This document shows positions 10,660 through 22,639 of a DNA stretch of 64,000 bases, in pieces. Position 1 is the stretch's first letter. Every line of letters starts with the position of its first letter. The stretch is taken from the NCBI GenBank assembly GCA_027922465.2, contig BQMF02000009.1, positions 62,001 to 126,000 on the forward strand, read 5' to 3'. Source of the DNA: Turritopsis dohrnii (Eukaryota > Cnidaria > Hydrozoa > Anthoathecata > Oceaniidae). The translations under genes and the position numbers were made by a program. The notes beneath the pieces were generated by a model that ran no database searches, was not told where the DNA came from, and saw only the letters and a list, made by a program, of their open reading frames with translations.

Positions 10660-13600
10660 ATGGTTGGTCTTTTTCTCCGTTATCTGAGTTGGAAAATGAA
10701 TGCAAGCTATAACCTGAAACAACTTAATTCCATCCGCTCTATCACTTCTTGTACAGTTACTTCTAAACTAAATCACTTCCAAGTATTGTTCCTAATTTCA
10801 TCAACCTATACAAATTTTCTATTGCTCTTCTTTAGCTCCGAAAGACACGGTTGCATCATCCAATTGCAAGTGTGCTTGCTTTTCATTTAATTGCCATTGG
10901 CTTCGTATGATTTGCAAAAAAATGAAATGGACATATTTCTTCATTGTGTTGATGACCACCAACTGCCTTATTGTTGCCTTGCTGTTGCCATGTGATCACC
11001 TTATCGTTGCCTTTTCATTAACTTATTACGTTTCTGTGATAATATGAAAAGTGTTTTTCCTACTTCATTGTGCTTGTTATTCATTCTTCCTGCTTCGTGT
11101 AATTTGTTGCAGCTTGAAATTGATTTGATTTGGTTTCCATTTACTAGCCAAGCTTGCCTCACCATTACCTTATCTTAGACTCGCCATGGCCTTGCCATTG
11201 TTTCATCATGCTCCATCCAACCTGCCAGTCCTCTCCTTGTGGTCTGAAGAAAATATTCTTGTAAACATTACTAAACAAGCTTGATGTGCGTGGCTCGATG
11301 ATGAATTTCAGGACGTGAATTAACTACGCCTTTGTGACGTAGCGATTTGACATGCGACCACTGTTGCTACGTTATGTCGGAACAGCAAAGTAGCCCAAGA
11401 GGCCTTTTAAGTTGGTTTCTTGGGGACTGTAAGCCTCTTTAGTGGAGTGTGGTGGCGAAGCTATTTCAACGAAATGACAGAAATTAAAAGTTTAAACTCA
11501 CCAAAATATTTTGTAGTGGCAAGTAGTCACAAAGTGTGTTACAAAGTAGGAAGAAATTTTCGAACGATTTAAACATTAAAGTCGGCATCTCAGCTACATG
11601 CTAACACTTCAAGCCCTGGCGTGTCATAGGATTTCGATCGAGTTGCGATGACCTAAATGTTTCTGTGAACTAGTGCCATCTGACAACTCCGAAGAGTTGC
11701 CAAAACAAGCCGCGCCAACCTACATCACTACGGGGAAGTGCGCACCCATGCAAGTTACTAACCAGAACATGGGAGAGCTTTGATAGCCGTCGATGATTCA
11801 TCAACCTCTCAGACGAATGTTCGTTTGGCGTCCTTTTCCTTCCAAGAAAACTGACAACTTTGTTTTGTATTCTTAATTGTTGCCAAGATGTTGAAATAGC
11901 TGTTGCCTCTACTTTCATTTTAAATTTTGATTCATTTGTAGATTGCTGACTAAATCTGTTGATGTGCCAGAACTAGGTGGCAATCACAGGCGGATTTGAT
12001 AAACGAATGACGCTGTCTGTCGTACTCTTTTGTTGCCAAAGACATTCCATCCTCCGAAACTATACTTTATAGATATGTTATTGCCGAATTTTCAGTAAAT
12101 TAAACGTAGTTATTGTCTATAGTTGTATGTTCCCAGCCAGAGATAAACAAAAAGTAAGTTAAGATGCTAAGCGTGCCTCGCTCTTTATACATTTTAGGTG
12201 TTTGTTTAAGGTCATTTAACGCTTTCGTTGCGTTTTTAAAATTATCCCTTTGCCTTTACATGCTTAGTACACATACCTCAACAGCAAATCTTGATTAGAA
12301 TTAGGTAGTTATTTAATTGTAACGGACAGCAATGATTTGTAGGTTTACTCTGGCATTTAGGCTGAACTATGGTTGGTCTTTTTCTCCGTTATCTGAGTTG
12401 GAAAATGAATGCAAGCTATAACCTGAAACAACTTTATTCCATCCGCTCTATCACTTCTTGTACAGTTACTTCTAAACTAAATCACTTCCAAGTATTGTTC
12501 CTAATTTCATCAACCTATACAAATTTTCTATTGCTCTTCTTTAGCTCCGAAAGACACGGTTGCATCATCCAATTGCAAGTGTGCTTGCTTTTCATTTAAT
12601 TGCCATTGGCTTCGTATGATTTGCAAAAAAATGAAATGGACATATTTCTTCATTGTGTTGATGACCACCAACTGCCTTATTGTTGCCTTGCTGTTGCCAT
12701 GTGATCACCTTATCGTTGCCTTTTCATTAACTTATTACGTTTCTGTGATAATATGAAAAGTGTTTTTCCTACTTCATTGTGCTTGTTATTCATTCTTCCT
12801 GCTTCGTGTAATTTGTTGCAGCTTGAAATTGATTTGATTTGGTTTCCATTTACTAGCCAAGCTTGCCTCACCATTACCTTATCTTAGACTCGCCATGGCC
12901 TTGCCATTGTTTCATCATGCTCCATCCAACCTGCCAGTCCTCTCCTTGTGGTCTGAAGAAAATATTCTTGTAAACATTACTAAACAAGCTTGATGTGCGT
13001 GGCTCGATGATGAATTTCAGGACGTGAATTAACTACGCCTTTGTGACGTAGCGATTTGACATGCGACCACTGTTGCTACGTTATGTCGGAACAGCAAAGT
13101 AGCCCAAGAGGCCTTTTAAGTTGGTTTCTTGGGGACTGTAAGCCTCTTTAGTGGAGTGTGGTGGCGAAGCTATTTCAACGAAATGACAGAAATTAAAAGT
13201 TTAAACTCACCAAAATATTTTGTAGTGGCAAGTAGTCACAAAGTGTGTTACAAAGTAGGAAGAAATTTTCGAACGATTTAAACATTAAAGTCGGCATCTC
13301 AGCTACATGCTAACACTTCAAGCCCTGGCGTGTCATAGGATTTCGATCGAGTTGCGATGACCTAAATGTTTCTGTGAACTAGTGCCATCTGACAACTCCG
13401 AAGAGTTGCCAAAACAAGCCGCGCCAACCTACACCACTACGGGGAAGTGCGCACCCATGCAAGTTACTAACCAGAACATGGGAGAGCTTTGATAGCCGTC
13501 GATGATTCATCAACCTCTCAGACGAATGTTCGTTTGGCGTCCTTTTCCTTCCAAGAAAACTGACAACTTTGTTTTGTATTCTTAATTGTTGCCAAGATGT

Positions 13601-16600
13601 TGAAATAGCTGTTGCCTCTACTTTCATTTTAAATTTTGATTCATTTGTAGATTGCTGACTAAATCTGTTGATGTGCCAGAACTAGGTGGCAATCACAGGC
13701 GGATTTGATAAACGAATGACGCTGTCTGTCGTACTCTTTTGTTGCCAAAGACATTCCATCCTCCGAAACTATACTTTATAGATATGTTATTGCCGAATTT
13801 TCAGTAAATTAAACGTAGTTATTGTCTATAGTTGTATGTTCCCAGCCAGAGATAAACAAAAAGTAAGTTAAGATGCTAAGCGTGCCTCGCTCTTTATACA
13901 TTTTAGGTGTTTGTTTAAGGTCATTTAACGCTTTCGTTGCGTTTTTAAAATTATCCCTTTGCCTTTACATGCTTAGTACACATACCTCAACAGCAAATCT
14001 TGATTAGAATTAGGTAGTTATTTAATTGTAGCGGACAGCAATGATTTGTAGGTTTACTCTGGCATTTAGGTTGAACTATGGTTGGTCTTTTTCTCCGTTA
14101 TCTGAGTTGGAAAATGAATGCAAGCTATAACCTGAAACAACTTAATTCCATCCGCTCTATCACTTCTTGTACAGTTACTTCTAAACTAAATCACTTCCAA
14201 GTATTGTTCCTAATTTCATCAACCTATACAAATTTTCTATTGCTCTTCTTTAGCTCCGAAAGACACGGTTGCATCATCCAATTGCAAGTGTGCTTGCTTT
14301 TCATTTAATTGCCATTGGCTTCGTATGATTTGCAAAAAAATGAAATGGACATATTTCTTCATTGTGTTGATGACCACCAACTGCCTTATTGTTGCCTTGC
14401 TGTTGCCATGTGATCACCTTATCGTTGCCTTTTCATTAACTTATTACGTTTCTGTGATAATATGAAAAGTGTTTTTCCTACTTCATTGTGCTTGTTATTC
14501 ATTCTTCCTGCTTCGTGTAATTTGTTGCAGCTTGAAATTGATTTGATTTGGTTTCCATTTACTAGCCAAGCTTGCCTCACCATTACCTTATCTTAGACTC
14601 GCCATGGCCTTGCCATTGTTTCATCATGCTCCATCCAACCTGCCAGTCCTCTCCTTGTGGTCTGAAGAAAATATTCTTGTAAACATTACTAAACAAGCTT
14701 GATGTGCGTGGCTCGATGATGAATTTCAGGACGTGAATTAACTACGCCTTTGTGACGTAGCGATTTGACATGCGACCACTGTTGCTACGTTATGTCGGAA
14801 CAGCAAAGTAGCCCAAGAGGCCTTTTAAGTTGGTTTCTTGGGGACTGTAAGCCTCTTTAGTGGAGTGTGGTGGCGAAGCTATTTCAACGAAATGACAGAA
14901 ATTAAAAGTTTAAACTCACCAAAATATTTTGTAGTGGCAAGTAGTCACAAAGTGTGTTACAAAGTAGGAAGAAATTTTCGAACGATTTAAACATTAAAGT
15001 CGGCATCTCAGCTACATGCTAACACTTCAAGCCCTGGCGTGTCATAGGATTTCGATCGAGTTGCGATGACCTAAATGTTTCTGTGAACTAGTGCCATCTG
15101 ACAACTCCGAAGAGTTGCCAAAACAAGCCGCGCCAACCTACACCACTACGGGGAAGTGCGCACCCATGCAAGTTACTAACCAGAACATGGGAGAGCTTTG
15201 ATAGCCGTCGATGATTCATCAACCTCTCAGACGAATGTTCGTTTGGCGTCCTTTTCCTTCCAAGAAAACTGACAACTTTGTTTTGTATTCTTAATTGTTG
15301 CCAAGATGTTGAAATAGCTGTTGCCTCTACTTTCATTTTAAATTTTGATTCATTTGTAGATTGCTGACTAAATCTGTTGATGTGCCAGAACTAGGTGGCA
15401 ATCACAGGCGGATTTGATAAACGAATGACGCTGTCTGTCGTACTCTTTTGTTGCCAAAGACATTCCATCCTCCGAAACTATACTTTATAGATATGTTATT
15501 GCCGAATTTTCAGTAAATTAAACGTAGTTATTGTCTATAGTTGTATGTTCCCAGCCAGAGATAAACAAAAAGTAAGTTAAGATGCTAAGCGTGCCTCGCT
15601 CTTTATACATTTTAGGTGTTTGTTTAAGGTCATTTAACGCTTTCGTTGCGTTTTTAAAATTATCCCTTTGCCTTTACATGCTTAGTACACATACCTCAAC
15701 AGCAAATCTTGATTAGAATTAGGTAGTTATTTAATTGTAACGGACAGCAATGATTTGTAGGTTTACTCTGGCATTTAGGTTGAACTATGGTTGGTCTTTT
15801 TCTCCGTTATCTGAGTTGGAAAATGAATGCAAGCTATAACCTGAAACAACTTTATTCCATCCACTCTATCACTTCTTGTACAGTTACTTCTAAACTAAAT
15901 CACTTCCAAGTATTGTTCCTAATTTCATCAACCTATACAAATTTTCTATTGCTCTTCTTTAGCTCCGAAAGACACGGTTGCATCATCCAATTGCAAGTGT
16001 GCTTGCTTTTCATTTAATTGCCATTGGCTTCGTATGATTTGCAAAAAAATGAAATGGACATATTTCTTCATTGTGTTGATGACCACCAACTGCCTTATTG
16101 TTGCCTTGCTGTTGCCATGTGATCACCTTATCGTTGCCTTTTCATTAACTTATTACGTTTCTGTGATAATAAGAAAAGTGTTTTTCCTACTTCATTGTGC
16201 TTGTTATTCATTCTTCCTGCTTCGTGTAATTTGTTGCAGCTTGAAATTGATTTGATTTGGTTTCCATTTACTAGCCAAGCTTGCCTCACCATTACCTTAT
16301 CTTAGACTCGCCATGACCTTGCCATTGTTTCATCATGCTCCATCCAACCTGCCAGTCCTCTCCTTGTGGTCTGAAGAAAATATTCTTGTAAACATTACTA
16401 AACAAGCTTGATGTACGTGGCTCGATGATGAATTTCAGGACGTGAATTAACTACGCCTTTGTGACGTAGCGATTTGACATGCGACCACTGTTGCTACGTT
16501 ATGTCGGAACAGCAAAGTAGCCCAAGAGGCCTTTTAAGTTGGTTTCTTGGGGACTGTAAGCCTCCTTAGTGGAGTGTGGTGGCGAAGCTATTTCAACGAA

Positions 16601-17493
16601 CTGACAGAAATTAAAAGTTAAAACTCACCAAAATATTTTGTAGTGGCAAGTAGTCACAAAGTGTGTTACAAAGTAGGAAGAAATTTTCGAACGATTTAAA
16701 CATTAAAGTCGGCATCTCAGCTACATGCTAACACTTCAAGCACTGGCGTGTCATAGGATTTCGATCGAGTTGCGATGACCTAAATGTTTCTGTGAACTAG
16801 TGCCATCTGACAACTCCGAAGAGTTGCCAAAACAAGCCGCGCCAACCTAAATCACTACGGGGAAGTGCGCACCCATGCAAGTTGCTAACCAGAACATGGG
16901 AGAGCTTTGATAGCCATCAATGATTCATCAACCTCTCAGACGAATGTTCGTTTGGCGTCCTTTTCCTTCCAAGAAAACTGACAACTTTGTTTTGTATTCT
17001 TAATTGTTGCCAAGATGTTGAAATAGCTGTTGCCTCTACTTTCATTTTAAATTTTGATTCATTTGTAGATTGCTGACTAAATCTGTTGATGTGCCAGAAC
17101 TAGGTGGCAATCACAGGCGGATTTGATAAACGAATGACGCTGTCTGTCGTACTCTTTTGTTGCCAAAGACATTCCATCCTCCGAAACTATACTTTATAGA
17201 TATGTTATTGCCGAATTTTCAGTAAATTAAACGTAGTTATTGTCTATAGTTGTATGTTCCCAGCCAGAGATAAACAAAAAGTAAGTTAAGATGCTAAGCG
17301 TGCCTCGCTCTTTATACATTTTAGATGTTTGTTTAAGGTCATTTAACGCTTTCGTTACGTTTTTAAAATTATCCCTTTGCCTTTACATGCTTAGTACACA
17401 TACCTCAACAGCAAATCTTGATCAGAATTAGGTAGATGCGATTGTAATGGAAAGCAATGATTTGTTGGATTACTCGGGTATTTAGGCTGAACT
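10660..17493. repeat. Array units 3-6, four near-identical 1709-bp copies
   Basis: The starts are 10660, 12369, 14078 and 15787. Diagnostic sites differ in their distribution. AACTTTATT versus AACTTAATT alternates from unit to unit, while TACATCAC versus TACACCAC and GGCTGAAC versus GGTTGAAC run in blocks. This patchwork points to repeated unequal exchange or conversion. The last unit has more private changes (ACTGACAGAAATTAAAAG, CACTGGCGTG). Confidence 0.92.
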
Positions 17494-17653
17494 ATGTTTG
17501 GTTTTTTTCTCCGTTCTCTGTGTTGACAAATGGATGCATGGTATTACCTGAAACAACTAAATTCCATCCTCTCTATCACTTCCTGCACAGTTAATGCTAA
17601 ACTAAAACAATCTACACAAATTTTCAATCTTCTTTAATGGCTTAAGACACGGA
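17494..17653. repeat. Degenerate partial end copy of the array
   Basis: TTTGGTTTTTTTCTCCGTTC begins a copy that stays alignable to about 17653 with many substitutions and a deletion (the AAGTATTGTTCC part is missing). It marks the right edge of the array. Confidence 0.8.
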
Positions 17654-17895
17654 AGCGGAAAAGTAGCTATCATGACTTTTGACGGGTCATTTTGGATGTC
17701 AAATTGACTTTCGGAAATGCAGATTTAGCTTATCTAGAGGGTATAAAATCCAAAAAATTTTCGGCCCCCTCAGCCCCAACCATGGTGGGGCCTCCGTAGA
17801 TACTAAACATCAGGGCCCCCCTAAAAAAAAATTTCGTGTCTCCAACATCTTTCTCGAACCAAACTGTCGGTCCCTTGGACATTTGTGAACGCTCT
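17654..17895. repeat. Dispersed repeat with CCCCAACCATGGTGGGG core
   Basis: The block TTTTCGGCCCC...GCCCCAACCATGGTGGGGCCTCC recurs at 20085-20130, and in weaker form at 26770-26800 (CCCAACCATGATGGTACCTCC), where a GCGTTTTAGCCAATCTAG lead is also shared. The core is palindromic (CCCCAACCATGGTGGGG). This is probably one end of a dispersed DNA element. Full boundaries were not found. Confidence 0.6.
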
Positions 17896-18512
17896 AGGCT
17901 GCTAAAGTGCTCTCTCTACCTCGAAACAAAATCTTGGCCCCGTCAGACAATTTCTCTCTCTATCTTGAACTTTTTCAAACATAAAGACCTTTTTACACTG
18001 AAAATCGAATAAAAATGTTCTACTTTCGAACGAATTTTTTCGAAGGTCGAATTCGAATTCAAGCAAAAGATTGTTTCTCGTGTTTCTCGTTGTTTACAAA
18101 ATCCTTTTTATGCAGTCTTGAGGTAAACGAGAAGCAAAGATGTCGGCTGTAAAAAGTGCAAAAAGGAAACTTGTCAATCACTTTACTTCAAAAATGCAAA
18201 ATTATTCGGGAAATCGAAAAAATGATGAAGCAACCGAAGGCTTCAGAGAGATACAGAATCCCAAAAAATACAATTTCCACGTGGATGAAGAACAAAGCTA
18301 AAATTATCAAAAGTTTGGAACAGCAACAAACAGCATCGCGTTCCAAAAAGGTAGTCTGACTGTGATTACGAACCCCCGATATACTGAAAATTAAATTTTT
18401 GTGCTTTATTTTCGAAAAAAATCATTTTTCGCCAACTTTTCTCTATCTCGAACTTTCTCTATGTCGAACTTTTTCTCTGGTCCCTTGCGAGTTCGAGATA
18501 GAGAGTCTACTG
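17896..18512 (+). mobile_element. Tigger/pogo derivative
   Basis: The right end CGAGATAGAGAGTCTACTG, followed by TA at 18513, is the inverse of the left end CTAAAGTGCTCTCTCTACCTCG. Internal TCTATCTCGAACTTT blocks repeat near the right end. The CTCTCTATCTCGAA termini are characteristic of Tigger/pogo elements. Inside lies only the N-terminal DNA-binding part of a transposase, so this is a shortened non-autonomous copy. Confidence 0.8.
18140..18358 (+). pseudogene. CENP-B N-type HTH domain of a Tigger transposase, frameshifted
   Basis: From the ATG at 18140 the frame reads MSAVKSAKRK, then shifts by one base near 18170 into NLSITL and KCKIIREIEKMMKQ...YRIPKNTISTWMKNK. This is the CENPB_N helix-turn-helix found at the start of Tigger/pogo transposases, where it binds the element ends. 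The catalytic DDE domain is absent. Either an ancient deletion removed it or this is a MITE-like derivative. Confidence 0.8.
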
Positions 18513-18514
18513 TA

Positions 18515-19540
18515 TTTTATAGCACATTTTGTTTATGGTAACAGATTTCGACTATTTTAACGTTTAAACCCAAGAAACTGGACACAAGTAATGTAGCGTC
18601 TGTAAGTTTAAAATTGGTCATGGAATATTTTATATCTGAAAATACATTTACGATATCTGTTAAAGTTTTATTATGTGTTAATCCACTGAAACCAAGTTAA
18701 TCGCTCCTAAACCTCGTGGAAACAGAAAACGTCAGAACTTAACGTGACAACTTTTCACACTACTTGGAGCAGACAAGAAACACATCTTACTTGTAGAAGA
18801 CAAGAAACACATCTTATTTGAAGCACACAAGAAACACATCTTACTGAAGCTACTATGACAATCGAGCTTGGATTTGTATGGCTTCAAGGATGAAATCTCG
18901 ATACTTTGACTCAATGGTGGTTGGCGTTCTGTGAATTCTGAAATCTGGTGACCACAGTACTCTATCATCTTATTGAAAACACATTAACAAACAAAACTGT
19001 TCAGATTCATACCAAATCATGTAACAGAGAAATAACAGAAATATATAAAAATATGGATAGTTACTCACATCATATCGAGTGTTTCAAAACATTTGAAATC
19101 GGCTTTTCTTTCCAAAAATGCAATGATTTTCTATTTCTTAATCTAAAGGATGCAAAAATCATAAACACCATAAAACAACTATTGTCAGCAAAACAAGCTA
19201 CAATATCATAAAACATCATAAACCAATAATGACAGGCGAATGGATTATACCACTGTATAAATTTATTAAATGTAGAGAATTTACTAACACGACTTCTAAA
19301 ACGATCGATCCTTCTGAACTAGCGCGTTTTCTGCTTCTTATTTTCCATGTGAGTAGAAAAACGTTAAAACTTTCTATTATCACGAGAATGCCCAAAAGAC
19401 CACCAAAAAAATTTGCACGATAAATTATTGAATACTTCTGATTCTTTATTATTCGAATGAACCTTTCATGACGAATTTCTAAAGTCCCTTTTATCACTCC
19501 CTTGAAAGAACAAATGCAGCTGAATCAAATTCCTTTAAAT
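18515..19540. other. Intergenic with a short tandem repeat at 18770-18845
   Basis: Three tandem copies of about 28 bp with core GACAAGAAACACATCTTA lie at about 18770-18845. Open frames 18948-19211 and 19216-19497 (opposite strands) have no recognisable domain, and I do not support them as genes. Confidence 0.5.
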
Positions 19541-19645
19541 TAGAATTATAACCTCTTTAAGCTTAGTTCACATCATAAGAATTATAACCTCTTTAAGCTT
19601 AGTTCACATCATAAGAAAGTCCTTTAAGCTTAGTGCACACCATGA
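19541..19645. repeat. Short tandem repeat, about 36-bp unit
   Basis: AATTATAACCTCTTTAAGC...TTCACATCATAAG occurs twice in tandem, and a third partial copy (TTTAAGCTTAGTGCACACCATGAG) follows. Confidence 0.8.
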
Positions 19646-19745
19646 GATATTATAATCTCTTTACAAACTTTCTTTGTTGCAAGATGAGCTCTTCATTTTC
19701 TCAACAATTTGACAAACAATTTTTAATTTAGTTTTTATATTCTTC

Positions 19746-20160
19746 AACTTTTCTAATATCTTGAACTTGATTTATTTATTTATTTATTTACGAATGTTTA
19801 CCCAGGATAGCCCAGGGCCGACAAAACCGGGCGGGGTTGAAGTTTGCAAAGAATTTGTGATGGCTCGGGAAGACTCAGTTACTTTGGAAAATTTTAACTT
19901 GTTTTGTTGTTGTTTTTTGTTAAGTTTAAGTTCCCTACATTGTATTTATCTTAACGTTATGCTTTTAAAAAGAAGTTTCTTATAATAATATAAACACGCA
20001 TATAATAACTTTTTCTCGTCTTTAATACTATAAATTTCAGATATTTGGATAGCGTTTTAGCCAATCTGAAGGTCCTAAATTTCAAGAAAAATTTTGGGCC
20101 GTCCGCCCCAACCATGGTGGGGCCTCCTTCCACTTCAAAAGTTAATTTGTCGGCCCTGTA
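19746..20160. repeat. Repeat-derived segment with (TTTA)n and a CCATGGTGGGG copy
   Basis: A TTTATTTATTTATTTA run at about 19771-19790 precedes ACGAATGTTTACCCAGG. On the minus strand this would be a retroelement 3' tail ending in (TAAA)n. The dispersed CCCCAACCATGGTGGGG repeat sits at about 20110. Whether the tail belongs to the SINE at 20190-20606 is uncertain. Confidence 0.4.
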
Positions 20161-20365
20161 GCTTCTTCAGTTCCTTAAGGTACTGTTATCAATGAGGGTC
20201 CTGCAAAGGAGGTCCTAGAGCATTTAAAGCCCCCATTTGGGCTACAGAAGTTGTAATGACAGAAACCGCTCAACTAGACAACCACCCTAGACATCATTCC
20301 TACTCTCTTGCTGAGTGCTAAGCAGAGAGGAGTGATTCACACTGTTATAGTCGCTGGCATGACTC

Positions 20366-20532
20366 CAGTGGCGGATCTAGAGGTATGTCGAAATTTGTGT
20401 AGGAGAACACTAACATATTTGTGAATTCAATTTATATTACCAATGGGATTATTTGAAGAACGCTTTTCTTTTATGATTAGATTGCTAACACTCTCCTACA
20501 CAAATTTCGACATACCTCTAGATCCGCCACTG
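20366..20532. mobile_element. 167-bp MITE with CAGTGGCGGATCTAGAGG ends
   Basis: The two ends are inverted repeats of about 40 bp starting CAGTGGCGGATCTAGAGG. The direct repeat GACTC lies on each side (20361-20365 and 20533-20537). Removing the element and one GACTC rejoins the SINE sequence (CATGACTCGGTCGGGG). CAGTGGCGGAT ends are common in hAT-like MITEs, but hAT usually makes 8-bp duplications and only 5 bp match here, so the superfamily is open. Confidence 0.9.
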
Positions 20533-20606
20533 GACTCGGTCGGGGATTGAACCCGCGACCTCCCGAACAGGAAGCGAGCACTCTACCACAAGGCTACCAG
20601 TCGGCC
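20533..20606 (-). promoter_or_regulatory. tRNA-like RNA polymerase III promoter head of the SINE
   Basis: A box and B box are spaced as in a tRNA gene. The sequence lacks a clean acceptor stem pairing and runs into SINE body, so it is a SINE promoter and not a functional tRNA gene. Confidence 0.75.
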
Positions 20607-20960
20607 AAAGTCGGTCGGTGATGTTCTTCTTCATCCATTTTATGGTCGAATTAAACGTTGACATATTTACATAGTTGAATCTAGAAAATAGTTGAATAGT
20701 TGAATTCAGAAAATAGAAAATATTCTAAACGGCAAATACTCAGCATAGACTTATACCTCTTAAGTCGTTTTAATATTTCACGTAAGTTTGCTATTGTAAT
20801 AATTATTATGCTTTCACAATGCACAGTGCATATTATTTTTGTGTTTTAGCGAAGGGAATGACGAGGCTTTTGAAGCACAGCTTGAAATCAGAAACTGTGC
20901 CAACTATGAATTTTATTTTTGTATATGATGTTTTAGCTCTTTTAAATCTTGTCTATTTTT
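20607..20960. other. Intergenic, no supported gene
   Basis: No coding or repeat signal was recognised. Confidence 0.4.
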
Positions 20961-22605
20961 GTATTCCTGCGTAAGCAAGGAATACTTTGAAACCGTTCGT
21001 GTTTTTTTTGTTTTTTTTTTTTTTTTTTCACTGTCCAAACCTAGACCAATTTTTGTCGATGGGAAATAGCCACTCAAATCCTCTAAGTTCCAAACTTACA
21101 TTTTTTTATGTTTTAAATATGTTAACTCACACTACGTTCATTGTGTGCAAGTATTTTGCTTGAAAAGACTCTAAAGGTGTATAATATAAGCTCTACTGAA
21201 AGGAATAGTTGACATATGGCTAAATTGCAGATGCCAAGGTAGAAATGTTGTTTCATGTGAGTCTTATGCAACGTTCTTAAGTTTTCCGTAGTTGTTTTAA
21301 AAATGGAAGCGAAGAAGCACGCGTAGATCTGAGAAAATTTCTTTGTTGAATATATGGATATAGAAGAGGTTGTAGTACGGCTGTAAAACTTAAAAGAATC
21401 AAGAACATTTATGATCCAAACTGATAATCTACGTGAAACTAGTACTCTTAGTAGTTATTCGTGATAAATAAGCAGTTTTTGATGCTTCAAATCAGATATG
21501 AACGACTACAAAAACGGTATGCTTACATCGATTTAAAAAATTGCGTAAGGTTTCTATTAGTCTTTTTCTAAATATAATACAATTTTCTATTTCATGTTCC
21601 TAGGTAAGCTATCCTGTTTTTATAAAGCTCTGGAATCTTGAAGCACAGCTCATCTTCCTCATCAGCTTATACCCATTTTATTAATCAATAGATGACCACT
21701 TTTTTAATTGACTAGTCGAATTTAAAATATTGTATGATTCTAAAATTTGTATACTATCAAGCTGACGATAAAAAGGAAACACAGATATTTTTATCATTTC
21801 GTAAGGCCAAGTAAAAGTTTTTATTATGAAGTTCAGGTACAAACAACGTAAAGATTTTCATACTGTATAGTTTTAAAAGAAGTATTTTGAAACGTCCACG
21901 GAAGAGTGTTCTCTAATGGATTTTTAAACTGACGGTGTTCCTTTTTAAGCTTGATCTCCGGCAAAATTTTTCAAAGTTTCTTAACTTTTATAATGCTCTC
22001 GGGAATGTAATTAAATGAATTCGAAGTTATTACTATTTACGCCACAGATTTTCCCTTCAAAACTTAATGTGACAAAGTTTTCATTACTTAATTACTTTTT
22101 GAAGATGCTTTAGGGAATATAACTATGAATAAAATACTTTTTGAAAAAATCTCTAAATGATGCAAAACAGTGCAGTTTATATGAAATAACAAATATTACT
22201 TCTTTCACAGCTACAAGATAAACTGTAAAACACAAAGAACATCATACCACATTATGCATATTGTTTTAAACCGTGAACAAACATTCACCTTTTAAAGCAC
22301 AGATTATTCTTAACGCGATAATCTTTTAATTAGTTAATTGTTTCTTGAAGATGCTTTAGGGAGTGCAACTTCGAATGGAAATCTTTTTTGAAAAAATCTC
22401 TAAATTGATGCAAGACTGAAGTTTTATATGAGACAACAAAGTTTAATTGTTATCGTTGTTAAAAGGTAAAATGTAAAATACCGGAACATCATTCTGCATT
22501 ATGCATATCTTTTTAAAGCGTGAACTAACATTCATTTCTTTCTGAAAAGCCTCCAGAAAGTCTTCCAGTCATCTGCAGGAATACTTCTGCCCGGTAGGGC
22601 ATCTT
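20961..22605 (-). repeat. Dispersed 1.5-kb repeat S, copy S1
   Basis: On the minus strand this copy starts AAGATGCCCTACCGGGCAG, runs about 1.6 kb and ends GGTTTGGACAGTGAAA, a poly(A) run, then CACGAACGGTTTCAAAG with a terminal hairpin (GTATTCC...GGAATAC). The same unit occurs at 33273-34622 and three times in tandem at 42967-47592. Inside are two related ~235-bp blocks (TCCCTAAAGCATCTTC...). No coding frame is kept among copies. The poly(A) plus hairpin end suggests a retroposed or transposon-derived unit of unknown class. Confidence 0.85.
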
Positions 22606-22639
22606 GTTTATTGTGAATCAAAGCTTGAAGCGCTTGAAA

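Larger units (their letters stand above)
8559..17653. repeat. Tandem array of a 1709-bp unit
   Basis: The block TGGTTGGTCTTTTTCTCCG recurs at 10262, 10660, 12369, 14078 and 15787. The last four are spaced exactly 1709 bp, and a second landmark (the start of AGTGCCATCTGACAACTCCG) recurs with the same period. Middle copies differ by only a few substitutions. The first copy (from 8559) and the last partial copy (17494-17653) are more diverged, as expected for a satellite kept uniform by unequal exchange. No rRNA, snRNA, SL RNA or histone sequence was recognised in the unit. Its two short open frames (76 and 82 codons) follow the copies passively. Confidence 0.95.
20190..20606 (-). mobile_element. 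tRNA-derived SINE, split by a MITE
   Basis: Read on the minus strand from 20606, the sequence starts with a tRNA-like head containing an A-box region (TAGCCTTGTGGTAGAGTGC) and a B box (GGTTCAATCC). A non-tRNA body follows (GAATCACTCCTCTCTGC). A 167-bp MITE interrupts it right after the head. The SINE would be transcribed by RNA polymerase III and depend on a LINE for mobility; its partner is unknown. Confidence 0.8.

Noticed and set aside
10660..16017. Repeated 76-codon (plus) and 82-codon (minus) open frames in the 1709-bp units as a gene family
   Set aside because: They repeat only because the units are near-identical. The diverged first unit changes many residues and its start, there are no domains, and substitutions do not favour silent positions.
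8559..17653. Tandem rRNA, 5S, snRNA or spliced-leader gene array
   Set aside because: None of the conserved sequences of these RNAs (for example 5S box C region, U6 ends, Sm-site context) was recognised in the unit.
20533..20606. Functional tRNA gene
   Set aside because: A and B boxes are present, but there is no proper acceptor pairing and the sequence continues into a SINE body.
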